This document shows positions 16,555-25,032 of a stretch of DNA of 64,000 nt, in pieces. The position numbers and the translations under genes are program-made. The notes beneath the pieces are model-generated. The model was not told where the DNA came from. It saw only the letters and a program-made list of their open reading frames with translations, and did no database searches. This DNA comes from an uncultured Pseudokineococcus sp. (GTDB lineage Bacteria; Actinomycetota; Actinomycetes; Actinomycetales; Quadrisphaeraceae): assembly GCF_947495735.1 (NCBI RefSeq), contig NZ_CANMAA010000003.1:372001-436000 (forward strand), given 5' to 3'. How positions within the stretch are numbered: the stretch's first letter is position 1; each line of letters opens with the position of its first letter.

Positions 16555-18684
16555 GTGACGGAGATCGACGGGCTCGCCGACGTGCAGCCCCTCGCGGGCG
16601 CGGTCCTGCCGTCCGTCGTCCGCGACACCCCGGCCGCCGTGCTGCTCGTGGACCTCCAGCTCGGCGAGGTCGTCTACGCCAACCACCTGGCGCAGCAGCT
16701 CGCGCCCGGCACCGGCCTCCCGGTGAGCATCCCCGAGTGGTCCCGCGCCGCCGGGCTGCACGACGACACGGGCGAGGACCTGGAGGACGGCCCGGCCCCC
16801 CTGCGCCGCGTCGCCTCGGGCGAGCCGGTCACCGGGGAGGCCGTCACCGCGGCGCGCGAGTCCGACACCACCTCGGCGCGCGAGGCCCTGTGGGTGGTCG
16901 GCATCCCGCTGACCGACGCCCCGCCCCCGCTCGCCACGCAGGCCCTCGTCGTCATGCTGCCGCTGCGCGAGCAGGAGGCCGTCGCCGAGCTGCAGGAGTC
17001 CGGCGACCTGCGCCACCGCGCCGTCCTCGCCAGCGACCTCTCGTTCAGCATCAGCGACCCCCACACCGAGGACAACCCGCTGGTCTGGGTGAACCCGGCG
17101 TTCGAGCGCACCACCGGCTACAGCTTCGAGGACGTCGCCGGTCGCAACTGCCGCTTCCTGCAGGGCCCCGGCACCGACCCGGAGGCGGTGGCGCGCATCT
17201 CGCGCGCCCTGCGCGAGGACGAGCCCGTCACGGAGGTGCTCCTGAACTTCCGCAAGGACGGGACCGCCTTCTGGAACGAGGTGGTGATCAGCCCGGTCTT
17301 CGACGCGGAGGGGCAGCTGACCCACCACGTGGGCGTCCAGGCCGACGTGACCGCCCGGGTCGAGGCCGCCGCCGAGCGCGACCGCGCGCTCGAGGCCGCC
17401 CGCCTGGCGAACGCGCGCCTGGAGGCCCTGGCGCGCGTCAGCACCGCCCTGTCCAGCCGCCTCGACAGCCGCGAGGCCCTGGCCGTCCTGCCGGGCCTCG
17501 TCGTCCCCGACCTGGCCGTCTGGGCGTTCGCGCTCGGCACCGACGGGTCCGGCCGCGCGTCCTCCTTCTCCGTCGTGCACCGCGACCCCGCCATGGCCGA
17601 GCACGCGCGGGCGCTCGCCGCCGAGGACCCGAGCGGCTACGAGCACGGACCCGTCCTCGTCGAGCTGCTCTCCGGAGCGGTCACGACCCCGCTGTCGTGG
17701 GAGCTCGGGGCCGAGGAGGTGGCCGCGACGCTGACGAGCGAGGCGTCGCGCGCGGCGGTGCGCGCCATGGGCGTCGGCCGCGTCGTCGTCGTGCCGCTGC
17801 GCGCGCGGGGCCGGACGACGGCGGTGCTCGGCCTCGTGCTCGGCGACGCGCCCCCGCCGAGCGCCACCGACGTCGCCACGATGGCCGACGTCGGCCTGCG
17901 CGCGGGCCTGGCCATCGACAACGCGCGCCTGTACGAGCGCGAGCACGCCGCCGCGCTGACCCTGCAGCGCAGCCTGCTCCCGGACCTGCCGGACCTGGAG
18001 CACTTCGACGTCGCGGCCACGTACCTGCCCGCCTCGCTGGGCGCCGAGGTGGGCGGTGACTGGTACGACGTCCTCGACCTGCCGGACGGCGCGGTGGGCG
18101 TGGCCATCGGCGACGTCATGGGCCACGACCTCTCGGCGGCCGCGGCCATGGGGCAGCTGCGCTCGGTGCTGCGCTCCTACGCCTGGAGCGGCGACGAGCC
18201 CGGCGCCGTGCTGCGCCAGCTCGACCTGCTCGTCCGCGGCCTGGGGATGGCCGGCCTCGCCACGTGCGTCTACGCGCGCATCGCCTGCGACGCCGACGGC
18301 GCCCGCTGCGCCGTCACCTACGCCAAGGCCGGGCACCCGCCGCCGCTGCTGCTCCTGCCCGACGGACGCGTGGAGCGGCTGGACCAGGCGCTCACCACGC
18401 CCATCGGCGTCGCCGCCGCCAAGACCGTCGTGGACCAGGCCGAGGTCCCGCTGCCCCCGGGGGCCTCGCTCGTGCTCTACACCGACGGGCTGGTCGAGCG
18501 CCGCGACCGCCCGCTGCGCCAGGGCATCGAGGAGCTGGCGCAGACCCTGGCGGCGGCGCCCGCCGGCTGCGACGCGACGACGCTGCGCGACCTCGTCGTC
18601 GAGCGCTTCGCCGACGGCGGTGAGGACCTCGACGACGACACCTGCGTCCTCGTCGTCCGGCGCAGCCCCGACGCCCCCGCCTGA
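16555..18684 (+). CDS. LOV-domain photoreceptor with GAF and PP2C (SpoIIE-type) phosphatase domains
   Basis: A 709-residue cytoplasmic signalling protein. Residues 15-140 look PAS-like (VLLVDLQLGEVVYANHLAQQ). Residues about 155-275 are a LOV domain: NPLVWVNPAFERTTGYS, then the flavin-adduct motif GRNCRFLQG with Cys199, then FRKDGTAFWNE. A GAF domain follows (about 285-450). Residues 460-705 are PP2C: GAEVGGDWYD, IGDVMGHDLSAAA, KAGHPPPL, LYTDGLVERR and DDDTCVLVV supply the metal-binding Asp residues. Blue light should form a flavin-Cys bond and change phosphatase activity toward an anti-sigma antagonist; the target is not known. TACTAT seven bases before the GTG indicates a leaderless start. 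Confidence 0.9.
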   Translation: MTEIDGLADVQPLAGAVLPSVVRDTPAAVLLVDLQLGEVVYANHLAQQLAPGTGLPVSIPEWSRAAGLHDDTGEDLEDGPAPLRRVASGEPVTGEAVTAARESDTTSAREALWVVGIPLTDAPPPLATQALVVMLPLREQEAVAELQESGDLRHRAVLASDLSFSISDPHTEDNPLVWVNPAFERTTGYSFEDVAGRNCRFLQGPGTDPEAVARISRALREDEPVTEVLLNFRKDGTAFWNEVVISPVFDAEGQLTHHVGVQADVTARVEAAAERDRALEAARLANARLEALARVSTALSSRLDSREALAVLPGLVVPDLAVWAFALGTDGSGRASSFSVVHRDPAMAEHARALAAEDPSGYEHGPVLVELLSGAVTTPLSWELGAEEVAATLTSEASRAAVRAMGVGRVVVVPLRARGRTTAVLGLVLGDAPPPSATDVATMADVGLRAGLAIDNARLYEREHAAALTLQRSLLPDLPDLEHFDVAATYLPASLGAEVGGDWYDVLDLPDGAVGVAIGDVMGHDLSAAAAMGQLRSVLRSYAWSGDEPGAVLRQLDLLVRGLGMAGLATCVYARIACDADGARCAVTYAKAGHPPPLLLLPDGRVERLDQALTTPIGVAAAKTVVDQAEVPLPPGASLVLYTDGLVERRDRPLRQGIEELAQTLAAAPAGCDATTLRDLVVERFADGGEDLDDDTCVLVVRRSPDAPA

Positions 18685-18717
18685 GGCGCGAGCCGCCGCG
18701 GTCCCCCGCTCAGGCGG
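18677..18717. terminator. Hairpin across two convergent stop codons
   Basis: CCGCCTGAG (18677-18685) and its complement CTCAGGCGG (18709-18717) each contain the stop codon of one convergent gene, the LOV phosphatase and the GGDEF-EAL protein. The 9-bp stem with a 23-base loop could act as a bidirectional terminator. There is no T-run. Confidence 0.45.
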
Positions 18718-20500
18718 CCACGCGGTCGCGGCGGCTGATGTCGACGTCCGCCAGCGGGACGGGCCGCTGCAGGTGGTAGCCCTGGGCCGCGTCGCAGCCC
18801 GCCTCGCGCAGCGCCGCCACCTGGTCGGGCGTCTCGACCCCCTCGGCCGTGACCTCCAGGTCCAGCGCGCGGGCCATCGCGAGCACGGCGTCCACGACGG
18901 GGGTGCACCCCTCCCCCGGGACGACGCGGTCGACGAAGGACTTGTCGAGCTTGAGGACGTCGACGGGCAGCTGGTCCAGCCGGGAGAGCGTCGACCACCC
19001 CGTGCCGAAGTCGTCCACGGCCACGCGCACGCCAGCCCGGCGCAGCTCGTCGAGCGAGGCCGTCATCGTCGGGGCGTCCGCGAACGCCGTCTCGGTCACC
19101 TCGAGCACGAGGTCGCCGGCGGGCAGGCCGCTGTCCGCCAGCGCCCGCAGGACGCGCCCGGGGTAGGCCGGTGAGGCCAGCTCGGCGCCGGAGACGTTGA
19201 CGGCCACGCCGGCCGTGGTGCCCGTCCGCCGCTGCCAGTCCCGCACCTCGTGGCACGCGGAGCGCAGGACGCGCGCGCCCAGCAGGTCCACGACGCCCGT
19301 GGCCTCCGCCAGGGGCAGGAAGCGGTCGGGGGGCAGCAGGCCCCGCTCGGGGTGCTGCCAGCGCACGAGGGCCTCGACGCCGCTCAGCGCGCCCGTCGCC
19401 AGGTCGACGACGGGCTGGTAGTGCAGGACGAGCTGCCCGTCGGTGATGGCGTGCAGGAGCTCCTCGGCCTCGGGGGTGTCCAGGCTGGCCGGCAGGAGGC
19501 CGCGGCTGCGCCGCTTGGCGGCGTAGAGGTCGGCGTCGGCGCGCTGGCGCCACGTGGCGGCGGTGTCGGCGCCGTCGAGCACGGCCACGCCGAAGGAGAC
19601 CCGCTGGCCCTGCGGCAGGTCGGCGGCAGCGGCCGAGAGCCTGCTGCGGGCGTCGTCCTCGGCGGCCTCGACGACCCACACGAACTCGTCTCCGCCGATG
19701 CGGGCCAGGAGCCCGTCCCCGAGCTCGCGCTGCAGGTGGCGGGCGACGACGACGAGGCGCGCGTCACCCGCGGCGTGGCCGAGGCTGTCGTTGACCTCCT
19801 TGAAGCCGTCGAGGTCGAGCATGGCCAGGCAGACGCGACCCGCCGCGCCGCCCGCCACGTGGGCGTCCAGGGCCCGGGCGAGCGCGCGCCGGTTCGGCAG
19901 CTGCGTCAGGTCGTCGACGTCGGCCTGCGCCACCGCCCGGCTCACGACCACCCCGAGGACGGCGACGGCGACCAGCGCGACGCCGAGGTAGACGGCCTCC
20001 ACGACCAGGCCGCCGCCGGGGACGAGCAGGAGCAGGCCGACCGCGGCGCCCACGACCAGGGCCAGGTGGGCCAGGGCTGCACGCGGGCGCAGCAGCAGCG
20101 AGGACGGGAGCACCCCGAGGACGGCCAGGCCGGTGATCGCCACGAGGCGGCCGCGGTCCCCGGCCGCGTCGATCGCCGCCAGGGCCAGCATCACCTCGGC
20201 GCCGACGACGGACGCGTGCAGCACCGCCCACGTCACCGCCGTGCGCGCGAGCAGGAGGAGGACGCCGCCCACCGCGGTGACCGCGGCGATGGCGACGAGC
20301 AGGGCGGACGTCTGGCCGGAAGCCGGGGCGAGGGCCGACAGGGCGGCGCACCCCGAGCCCAGGAGCATCACGCAGCCGGCGGCGGTCCCCGCCACGGGAG
20401 CGGGGAGCCCGCCGGGGACGGGCCCTGCGCCGCGGCCGGCGCGCCGGCCGCCAGGAGGACCGGTCGGGGGCTCCTCCTGCTCTCGTCGTCGTCCGTGCAC
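18710..20500 (-). CDS. GGDEF-EAL cyclic-di-GMP protein with N-terminal membrane region
   Basis: A 596-residue protein. About six transmembrane helices fill residues 40-195, an unassigned sensor region. The diguanylate cyclase domain has [15 protein letters not shown] and an intact active-site GGDEF (near residue 270). The phosphodiesterase domain has GVEALVRW with the EAL triplet (near 378), [18 protein letters not shown] and TAEGVET. Since both signature motifs are kept, it may make or break c-di-GMP depending on signal. The GTG at 20500 has GAGGAT six bases upstream, compatible with leaderless expression. It faces the LOV phosphatase tail to tail. Confidence 0.9.
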   Translation of the reverse strand: MHGRRREQEEPPTGPPGGRRAGRGAGPVPGGLPAPVAGTAAGCVMLLGSGCAALSALAPASGQTSALLVAIAAVTAVGGVLLLLARTAVTWAVLHASVVGAEVMLALAAIDAAGDRGRLVAITGLAVLGVLPSSLLLRPRAALAHLALVVGAAVGLLLLVPGGGLVVEAVYLGVALVAVAVLGVVVSRAVAQADVDDLTQLPNRRALARALDAHVAGGAAGRVCLAMLDLDGFKEVNDSLGHAAGDARLVVVARHLQRELGDGLLARIGGDEFVWVVEAAEDDARSRLSAAAADLPQGQRVSFGVAVLDGADTAATWRQRADADLYAAKRRSRGLLPASLDTPEAEELLHAITDGQLVLHYQPVVDLATGALSGVEALVRWQHPERGLLPPDRFLPLAEATGVVDLLGARVLRSACHEVRDWQRRTGTTAGVAVNVSGAELASPAYPGRVLRALADSGLPAGDLVLEVTETAFADAPTMTASLDELRRAGVRVAVDDFGTGWSTLSRLDQLPVDVLKLDKSFVDRVVPGEGCTPVVDAVLAMARALDLEVTAEGVETPDQVAALREAGCDAAQGYHLQRPVPLADVDISRRDRVAA

Positions 20501-20660
20501 GTGCGCATCCTCCCAGCCCGGGCTCGCCGTGCGTTCACTCCGAGTGACTTATCGTGCCGCAGCGTGCTCGGCGTGCGAACCGGGAGCACACCTCGCCGTC
20601 CCCCGGACGGCGCAGCCGACGATCCGCACCCGCGCGGCCGGAGCGGGGACCCGGCCGACC

Positions 20661-21515
20661 TCAGAGCAGGGGGCGGACGGCGGCGTAGCCGACGAAGGCG
20701 ACGGCGTCGATGAGGAAGTGGGCGACGACGAGGGGCATGACGCGGCCCGTCCGCTGGTGGACCAGCCCGAGGACCAGGCCCATGACCACGTTGCCGACGA
20801 AGGGGCCGATGCCCTGGTACAGGTGGTAGCTGCCGCGCAGGAGGGCGCTGGCGACGAGCGCGGCCACGGCGCCCCACCGCAGGTCGTGCAGCCGCGCGAG
20901 CAGCCAGCCGACGACGACGACCTCCTCCAGCACGGCGTTCTTGACGGCGGCCAGCAGCAGCACCGGGACCGTCCACCAGTACGCGTCCAGGGCCGCGGGC
21001 ACGACGTCGGCGGTGATGCCGAGGGCGCGCCCGGCCAGGTACAGCCCGAGGCCCGGGACCCCGATGAGCGCGGCCAGCCCGAGCCCGCGCAGCGCGTCCC
21101 CGCCCGGCCGGCGCAGGTCGAACCCCATCGAGCGGGCCGCCGAGCGGACGGTCCCGCCCCGGCCCCACCCGAGCAGCGCCAGCGCCAGGACGACGGGCAC
21201 GAGCGCCGTCGCGTTCGCCAGCAGCTGGTAGGTGAGGTCCAGGTACGGCCGGTCGCTGCGGGAGGCGTTGAGCGTGGCGGTCGCCTCGGCGAGGGGACCG
21301 CGCGTGAGCGCCGCGACCAGGCTGACGACGGAGTACACCGCGGACGCGCCCAGGCTGAGCGCGAGGACCAGGAAGACCTCCAGGCGCAGTCGGCTGCGCT
21401 CGGCCGGCGGCAGGCCCGTGGCGACGTCGTCCGCGCCGCCCGCCCCCGCGCGCCCCGCCCCCGCACGACCAGCCGCTGACGCCGAGGGCTCCGACCGGTC
21501 GGAGGGCTCTGCCAT
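20661..21515 (-). CDS. CPBP-family intramembrane glutamic protease
   Basis: A 284-residue membrane protein with about seven helices. The family motifs are AVLEEVVVVGWLLARLHDL (motif 1, Glu-Glu followed by a Trp-Leu version rather than the usual Arg), SYHLYQGIGPFVGNVVMG (motif 2) and VVAHFLIDAVAF (motif 3 His and Asp). Such enzymes (Rce1/Abi type) cleave within membranes; in bacteria substrates are mostly unknown. I start at the ATG at 21515, where TACCCT lies six bases upstream; an earlier in-frame start exists at 21536. The missing motif-1 Arg makes activity less certain. Confidence 0.82.
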   Translation of the reverse strand: MAEPSDRSEPSASAAGRAGAGRAGAGGADDVATGLPPAERSRLRLEVFLVLALSLGASAVYSVVSLVAALTRGPLAEATATLNASRSDRPYLDLTYQLLANATALVPVVLALALLGWGRGGTVRSAARSMGFDLRRPGGDALRGLGLAALIGVPGLGLYLAGRALGITADVVPAALDAYWWTVPVLLLAAVKNAVLEEVVVVGWLLARLHDLRWGAVAALVASALLRGSYHLYQGIGPFVGNVVMGLVLGLVHQRTGRVMPLVVAHFLIDAVAFVGYAAVRPLL

Positions 21516-21652
21516 GGCCGCAGGGTAGGCGCGCACCCTGGGCGCTCCCCGGACGTCCGGCTCCTCGCCGGCCCTCCTCGTCGCGCGGCGGGCGCGGGCA
21601 GGGGGGGGCTCGAGCGGACCGGGCGGGCGGGGGCGTGCGCCAGGATGGCGGG

Positions 21653-23320
21653 GTGCGTGACGACGACCCCCGGACCGCCGCCCCCCGCTCCGCCGACCCC
21701 CGGACCGCCGCCCCCCGCTCCGCCGACCCCCGGACCGCCGACCCCCGCTCCGACGAGGACGGCACCGGCGGCGCCGGAGAGCAGGTCGTCCTCGGCGTCG
21801 ACCTCGGCACGACGGCCACCAAGGTGGCCGCCTTCACCGCGGCCGGCGACGCCGTCGTGGAGTCGGAGGCCGAGTACTCCCTGGACGAGCCCGAGCCGGG
21901 GTGGGCCGAGCAGGACCCCGCGGCGATCCTGGCCGCCGCGCGCGAGGCCGTCCGCAGCGCGGCGCGCCAGGTGCGCCGGCGCGGGGGCCGGGTCGTGGGC
22001 ATCGGCGTCAGCGGCGCCATGCACAGCCTCATCGCGGTGGGCTCGGACGACGAGCCCCTGACGCCGGTGGTCACGTGGGCCGACCGCCGCGCCACCCCGC
22101 AGGCGGAGCGGATCCGCAGCGGCCCCGGCCCGGAGGTGCACCGCCGCACCGGCACCCCGGTGCACCCGATGTCCCCCCTGCCCAAGCTGGCCTGGTTCGC
22201 CGAGGAGCGCCCCGAGGTGGCCGCCGCCGCCGCGCACTGGGTGGGGATCAAGGAGCTGCTGCTGCACGCGTGGTCGGGCGAGTGGGTGGTCGACCACTCG
22301 ATGGCGTCCGGCAACGGGCTGCTCGACCTCCACGCCCTGGACTGGGACGCCGAGGCGCTGGAGCTCGCCGGCATCACCCGCGCGCAGCTGCCCCGCCCGG
22401 TGCCCGTGACGCACCGCCTCGCCCTGCGGCCCGAGGTCGCGGACGACCTGGGCCTGGGCCGCGACGTGCCGCTGGTCGTCGGGGGCGGCGACGGGCCCCT
22501 GGCCAACCTCGGGGTGGGCGCGGTGCGGCCGGGCGTCGCGAGCGTGTCCATCGGCACCAGCGGCGCGCTGCGCGTCGTCGTCGACCGCCCCGGCGTCGAC
22601 CCGGCCGGGCGCACCTTCTGCTACGCCCTCACCGACGACCTGTGGGCCGTCGGCGGGGCCATCACGAACGGCGGCGTCGTCCTGCGCTGGGTGGGCGACG
22701 CCCTGGCCCCCGACATGGAGGTCCTCGCCGACGAGCTCGGCGACGAGCCGGAGGAGTCGCTCACCGACCTCGCGTCGCTGGCCCCTCCGGGGTCCGGCGG
22801 CCTGCTGATGCTCCCCTACCTGCTCAGCGAGCGGGCGCCGTACTGGACGGCGCTGCCGCGGGGCGCCTACATCGGCCTGCAGCGCCACCACCGGCGCGAG
22901 CACCTCGTGCGGGCGGCGCTCGAGGGCGTGTGCCAGCAGCTGGCGCTCGTGCTCGCGTCGCTGCGCGAGGCCGGGCACGAGGTCACCGAGGTCCGCGCGA
23001 CCGGGGGCTTCGCCCGCTCGGCGGTGTGGCGCCAGATGCTCGCCGACGTCCTGGGGATGGACGTCTCCTTCCCCAGCGGCACCCAGGGCTCCGGCTACGG
23101 CGCCGCCGTCATCGCCATGACGGCGCTCGGGATGGTGCCCAGCGTCGAGGTGGCCGCCGACCGCGTGGAGGTCTCGCACGTCGTGCGCCCGGACCCGGCG
23201 GCGTCGGCGATCTACGCGAAGCTCCTGCCCGTCCACGCCGGGGTCTACGACGCCCTCGAGGGCGTGTTCCGGTCGCTGCGCGACCTCGACGACGACCTCC
23301 CGCTCGAGATCGGCGACTGA
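21653..23320 (+). CDS. FGGY-family carbohydrate kinase, probably gluconokinase
   Basis: A 555-residue sugar kinase of the actin-like fold. The phosphate-1 motif is GVDLGTTATKVAAF, with SGAMHSLIAV and VSIGTSGALRVVV as gluconokinase/xylulokinase-type segments and ATGGFARSAVWRQMLADVLG near the C-terminus. PMSPLPKLAWF and SMASGNGLLDL favour gluconate over xylulose kinases. The first 50 residues are disordered and built on a 30-bp tandem repeat, absent from most relatives. GTG at 21653 follows CAGGAT by six bases. No gluconate pathway genes adjoin. Confidence 0.82.
   Translation: MRDDDPRTAAPRSADPRTAAPRSADPRTADPRSDEDGTGGAGEQVVLGVDLGTTATKVAAFTAAGDAVVESEAEYSLDEPEPGWAEQDPAAILAAAREAVRSAARQVRRRGGRVVGIGVSGAMHSLIAVGSDDEPLTPVVTWADRRATPQAERIRSGPGPEVHRRTGTPVHPMSPLPKLAWFAEERPEVAAAAAHWVGIKELLLHAWSGEWVVDHSMASGNGLLDLHALDWDAEALELAGITRAQLPRPVPVTHRLALRPEVADDLGLGRDVPLVVGGGDGPLANLGVGAVRPGVASVSIGTSGALRVVVDRPGVDPAGRTFCYALTDDLWAVGGAITNGGVVLRWVGDALAPDMEVLADELGDEPEESLTDLASLAPPGSGGLLMLPYLLSERAPYWTALPRGAYIGLQRHHRREHLVRAALEGVCQQLALVLASLREAGHEVTEVRATGGFARSAVWRQMLADVLGMDVSFPSGTQGSGYGAAVIAMTALGMVPSVEVAADRVEVSHVVRPDPAASAIYAKLLPVHAGVYDALEGVFRSLRDLDDDLPLEIGD
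21665..21754 (+). repeat. In-frame 30-bp tandem repeat in the kinase N-terminus
   Basis: Three copies of 30 bp encode DPRTAAPRSA, DPRTAAPRSA and DPRTADPRSD. The first two copies are identical. The period is a multiple of three, so copy-number change would leave the kinase frame intact. Confidence 0.9.
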
Positions 23321-23322
23321 GC

Positions 23323-23349
23323 GCCGGCGCGGCGGACCGCCGCGCCGGC
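23323..23349. terminator. Bidirectional terminator hairpin
   Basis: Perfect 13-bp arms (23323-23335 and 23337-23349, GCCGGCGCGGCGG and complement) right after the kinase stop and before the convergent cyclase stop. A second CCCGGG/CCCGGG hairpin follows near 23353-23370. It probably ends transcription from both sides. Confidence 0.65.
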
Positions 23350-23377
23350 TGCCCGGGCCCGTCGCCCGGGAGGGGCC

Positions 23378-24538
23378 TCAGGCGGCGCCGAGCACCGCGT
23401 CCAGCGCCTCGTGGACGAGCGCCGTCGGCACCGGGACGAGGGGGCGGCCGGCGTCGTCCGCCAGCGCGGACCCCAGGCCGTCCAGCAGCACCATCGGCAC
23501 CACGTCGGGCCCGCTGCCGGGCAGGTAGCCGCGCTTGTTGTCCCGCAGCAGGAGCCGCTGGACCAGGGCGCGGTCGAGCGCGGGCGGGGCCTCGCCGCGG
23601 ACGCCGAGCGGCGCCAGCACGCGAGCGTGCGCGGCCACGGCCGCGTCGTCGAGGTGGCCCAGGCGTCGTCCGACCTGCGCGGCGACGAGCATCCCCCAGC
23701 CCACGGCCTCGCCGTGGGACAGGGCGCCGCGCGAGGCCAGCTCCATCGCGTGGCCCGCGGTGTGGCCGTACTCGAAGACGAGCGCCTCGCGCCGCTCGTG
23801 CGGGTCGACGCGCAGCGCGGGCGCCTTCGCGTCGACGCCGATCTGCAGCAGGCGGACGAGCGCGTCGGACCGCTCGTCCCCGAGCCCGGCGACGGCGGTC
23901 AGGAGGTCGTCCTCGCGCTCGGGGACGACGGCGAGCACGTTCTTGGCCATCTCGGCCGTCCCGGTCAGCACCTGGCGCTCGTCGACGCCGCGCAGCCAGT
24001 CCAGGTCGCACCACACCGACCGCGGCGTCCAGAACGTGCCGACCATGTTCTTGCCCGCGGCGAGGTTGACGCCCTGCTTGGCGGACAGGACGGCGTCGAA
24101 GGCCGCGACCGGCGTCGTCGGGAGGTGGACGAGCGGCAGCCCCCGGAACAGGGTGGCCGCCACCATGCCGGCGACGTTGCCCACCAGGCCGCCCCCGAGC
24201 GCGACGACGACCGACCCGCGCGTCGTGCCCCCGGCGACCGCCTCCTCGGCGAGCGCCAGCACGGTCGAGAGCGTCTTGAGCTCCTCCCGCGCCGTGCACG
24301 CGAGCGACTGCACGGGCACCTGCGCCGACAGGCCCTCGGCCACGCGCCGCGCCAGGTCGCCCGCGACGGCGTCGTGCACGAGCAGGACCTGGTCGACGCC
24401 GGTGAGCTGGTCGGCGAGGAGGGCGAGCAGCTCCTCGGTGCACCGGTCGCCGTAGGTGTACGGGACCACCTCCTCGCCCAGGGCGAAGGTGGTGCGGTGC
24501 ACCGGCGTCGTGCGCCGGTCGGTGGCGGTGGGGCTCAT
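23378..24538 (-). CDS. 2-deoxy-scyllo-inosose synthase-like cyclase (dehydroquinate synthase superfamily)
   Basis: A 386-residue NAD- and metal-dependent sugar-phosphate cyclase. Motifs fit 2-deoxy-scyllo-inosose synthases (BtrC/NeoC), which turn glucose 6-phosphate into the carbocycle of aminoglycosides: GGGLVGNVAGMVAATLFRG, DAVLSAKQGVN (dehydroquinate synthases have SSVGGKTGVN), FEYGHTAGHAMEL and the hallmark DNKRGYLPG. Predicted metal ligands are Glu196, His259 and His275. Motif recall is from memory, so other carbocycle-forming relatives remain possible. GGAAGGA precedes the ATG. No aminotransferase or glycosyltransferase of aminoglycoside synthesis is in the window. A composite palindrome lies 76 bases upstream. 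Confidence 0.75.
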   Translation of the reverse strand: MSPTATDRRTTPVHRTTFALGEEVVPYTYGDRCTEELLALLADQLTGVDQVLLVHDAVAGDLARRVAEGLSAQVPVQSLACTAREELKTLSTVLALAEEAVAGGTTRGSVVVALGGGLVGNVAGMVAATLFRGLPLVHLPTTPVAAFDAVLSAKQGVNLAAGKNMVGTFWTPRSVWCDLDWLRGVDERQVLTGTAEMAKNVLAVVPEREDDLLTAVAGLGDERSDALVRLLQIGVDAKAPALRVDPHERREALVFEYGHTAGHAMELASRGALSHGEAVGWGMLVAAQVGRRLGHLDDAAVAAHARVLAPLGVRGEAPPALDRALVQRLLLRDNKRGYLPGSGPDVVPMVLLDGLGSALADDAGRPLVPVPTALVHEALDAVLGAA

Positions 24539-24613
24539 CGGGTCCTTCCGGGGGTGCGCGCGCACGCTGGTGGTGCGGGCCGCGCAGCGGCGGCGGGGCG
24601 TTGGGCGAGGGTA

Positions 24614-24672
24614 GACCTGACAGCAGTGCGCGCTGTCACCTCGAGGTGACTGCACGCGCCGGTTGTCAGGTC
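24614..24672. promoter_or_regulatory. Composite palindromic operator upstream of the cyclase
   Basis: Outer arms GACCTGACA (24614-24622) and TGTCAGGTC (24664-24672) flank an inner perfect palindrome GTCACCTCGAGGTGAC (24635-24650). The whole 59 bp is nearly symmetrical. For the leftward cyclase, a TACCCT -10 (complement of 24608-24613) lies directly next to the outer arm, so a bound protein would control that promoter. The outer arm resembles the CCTGACAA motifs at the inositol transporter genes. Confidence 0.65.
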
Positions 24673-24751
24673 CGCAGGAGGATCGTCGTCCCGGGAAGCC
24701 GACCGCCGGCCGCGCCCGACGTGGTCGCCGGCGCACCACCGAGGAGGTGAG

Positions 24752-25009
24752 ATGACCGGTCCGACGAGCGCCGTGGTGCGCGAGGCGGTCGCCGCCGACG
24801 CGCCGGCTCTGGCGGAGGTGCACCGCCGGTCCCGGGCGGTCGCGATGCCCTGGCTGCCCGTCCCGCACGACGAGGCCGCGGCGCGGGCGTGGTCCTCCCG
24901 CGTCGTGCTGGTCGAGCAGCGCGTGGTGGTGGCCGAGGAGCGGGGGGCCGTCCTCCGCTCGGGCGACGTCGAGATGGAGGTCCGCGTCAGCAGGAGCGCC
25001 GTCCTGTGA
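24752..25009 (+). pseudogene. Truncated GNAT N-acetyltransferase
   Basis: An 85-codon frame with a strong GAGGAGGTGAG ribosome site. Residues 7-60 (VVREAVAADAPALAEVHRRS, then RAVAMPWLPVPHDEAAARAW) match the N-terminus of GNAT acetyltransferases, which run to about 160 residues. After VVVAEERG the acetyl-CoA-binding core is gone and the frame jumps to a short tail, GDVEMEV, like the end of many GNATs. An internal deletion explains this best. Its last 23 bases overlap the intact convergent GNAT gene. Confidence 0.7.
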
Positions 25010-25032
25010 CGCCAGGCTCCATCTCGACGTCG
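24964..25032. repeat. 16-bp inverted repeat at the junction of two GNAT genes
   Basis: CGACGTCGAGATGGAG (24964-24979) recurs inverted at 25017-25032. Each arm codes for the same DVEME residues near the C-terminus of one of the two convergent acetyltransferase frames. It may fold as a terminator (37-base loop) or mark a past rearrangement. Confidence 0.7.

Noticed and set aside
21653-23320. Xylulokinase
   Set aside because: The MASGNGLLDL and PMSPLPKL segments fit gluconokinase-type FGGY proteins better; some doubt remains.
23378-24538. Dehydroquinate synthase (AroB)
   Set aside because: SAKQGVN replaces the SSVGGKTGVN-type motif and DNKRGYL replaces the DKKR motif; no shikimate genes adjoin.
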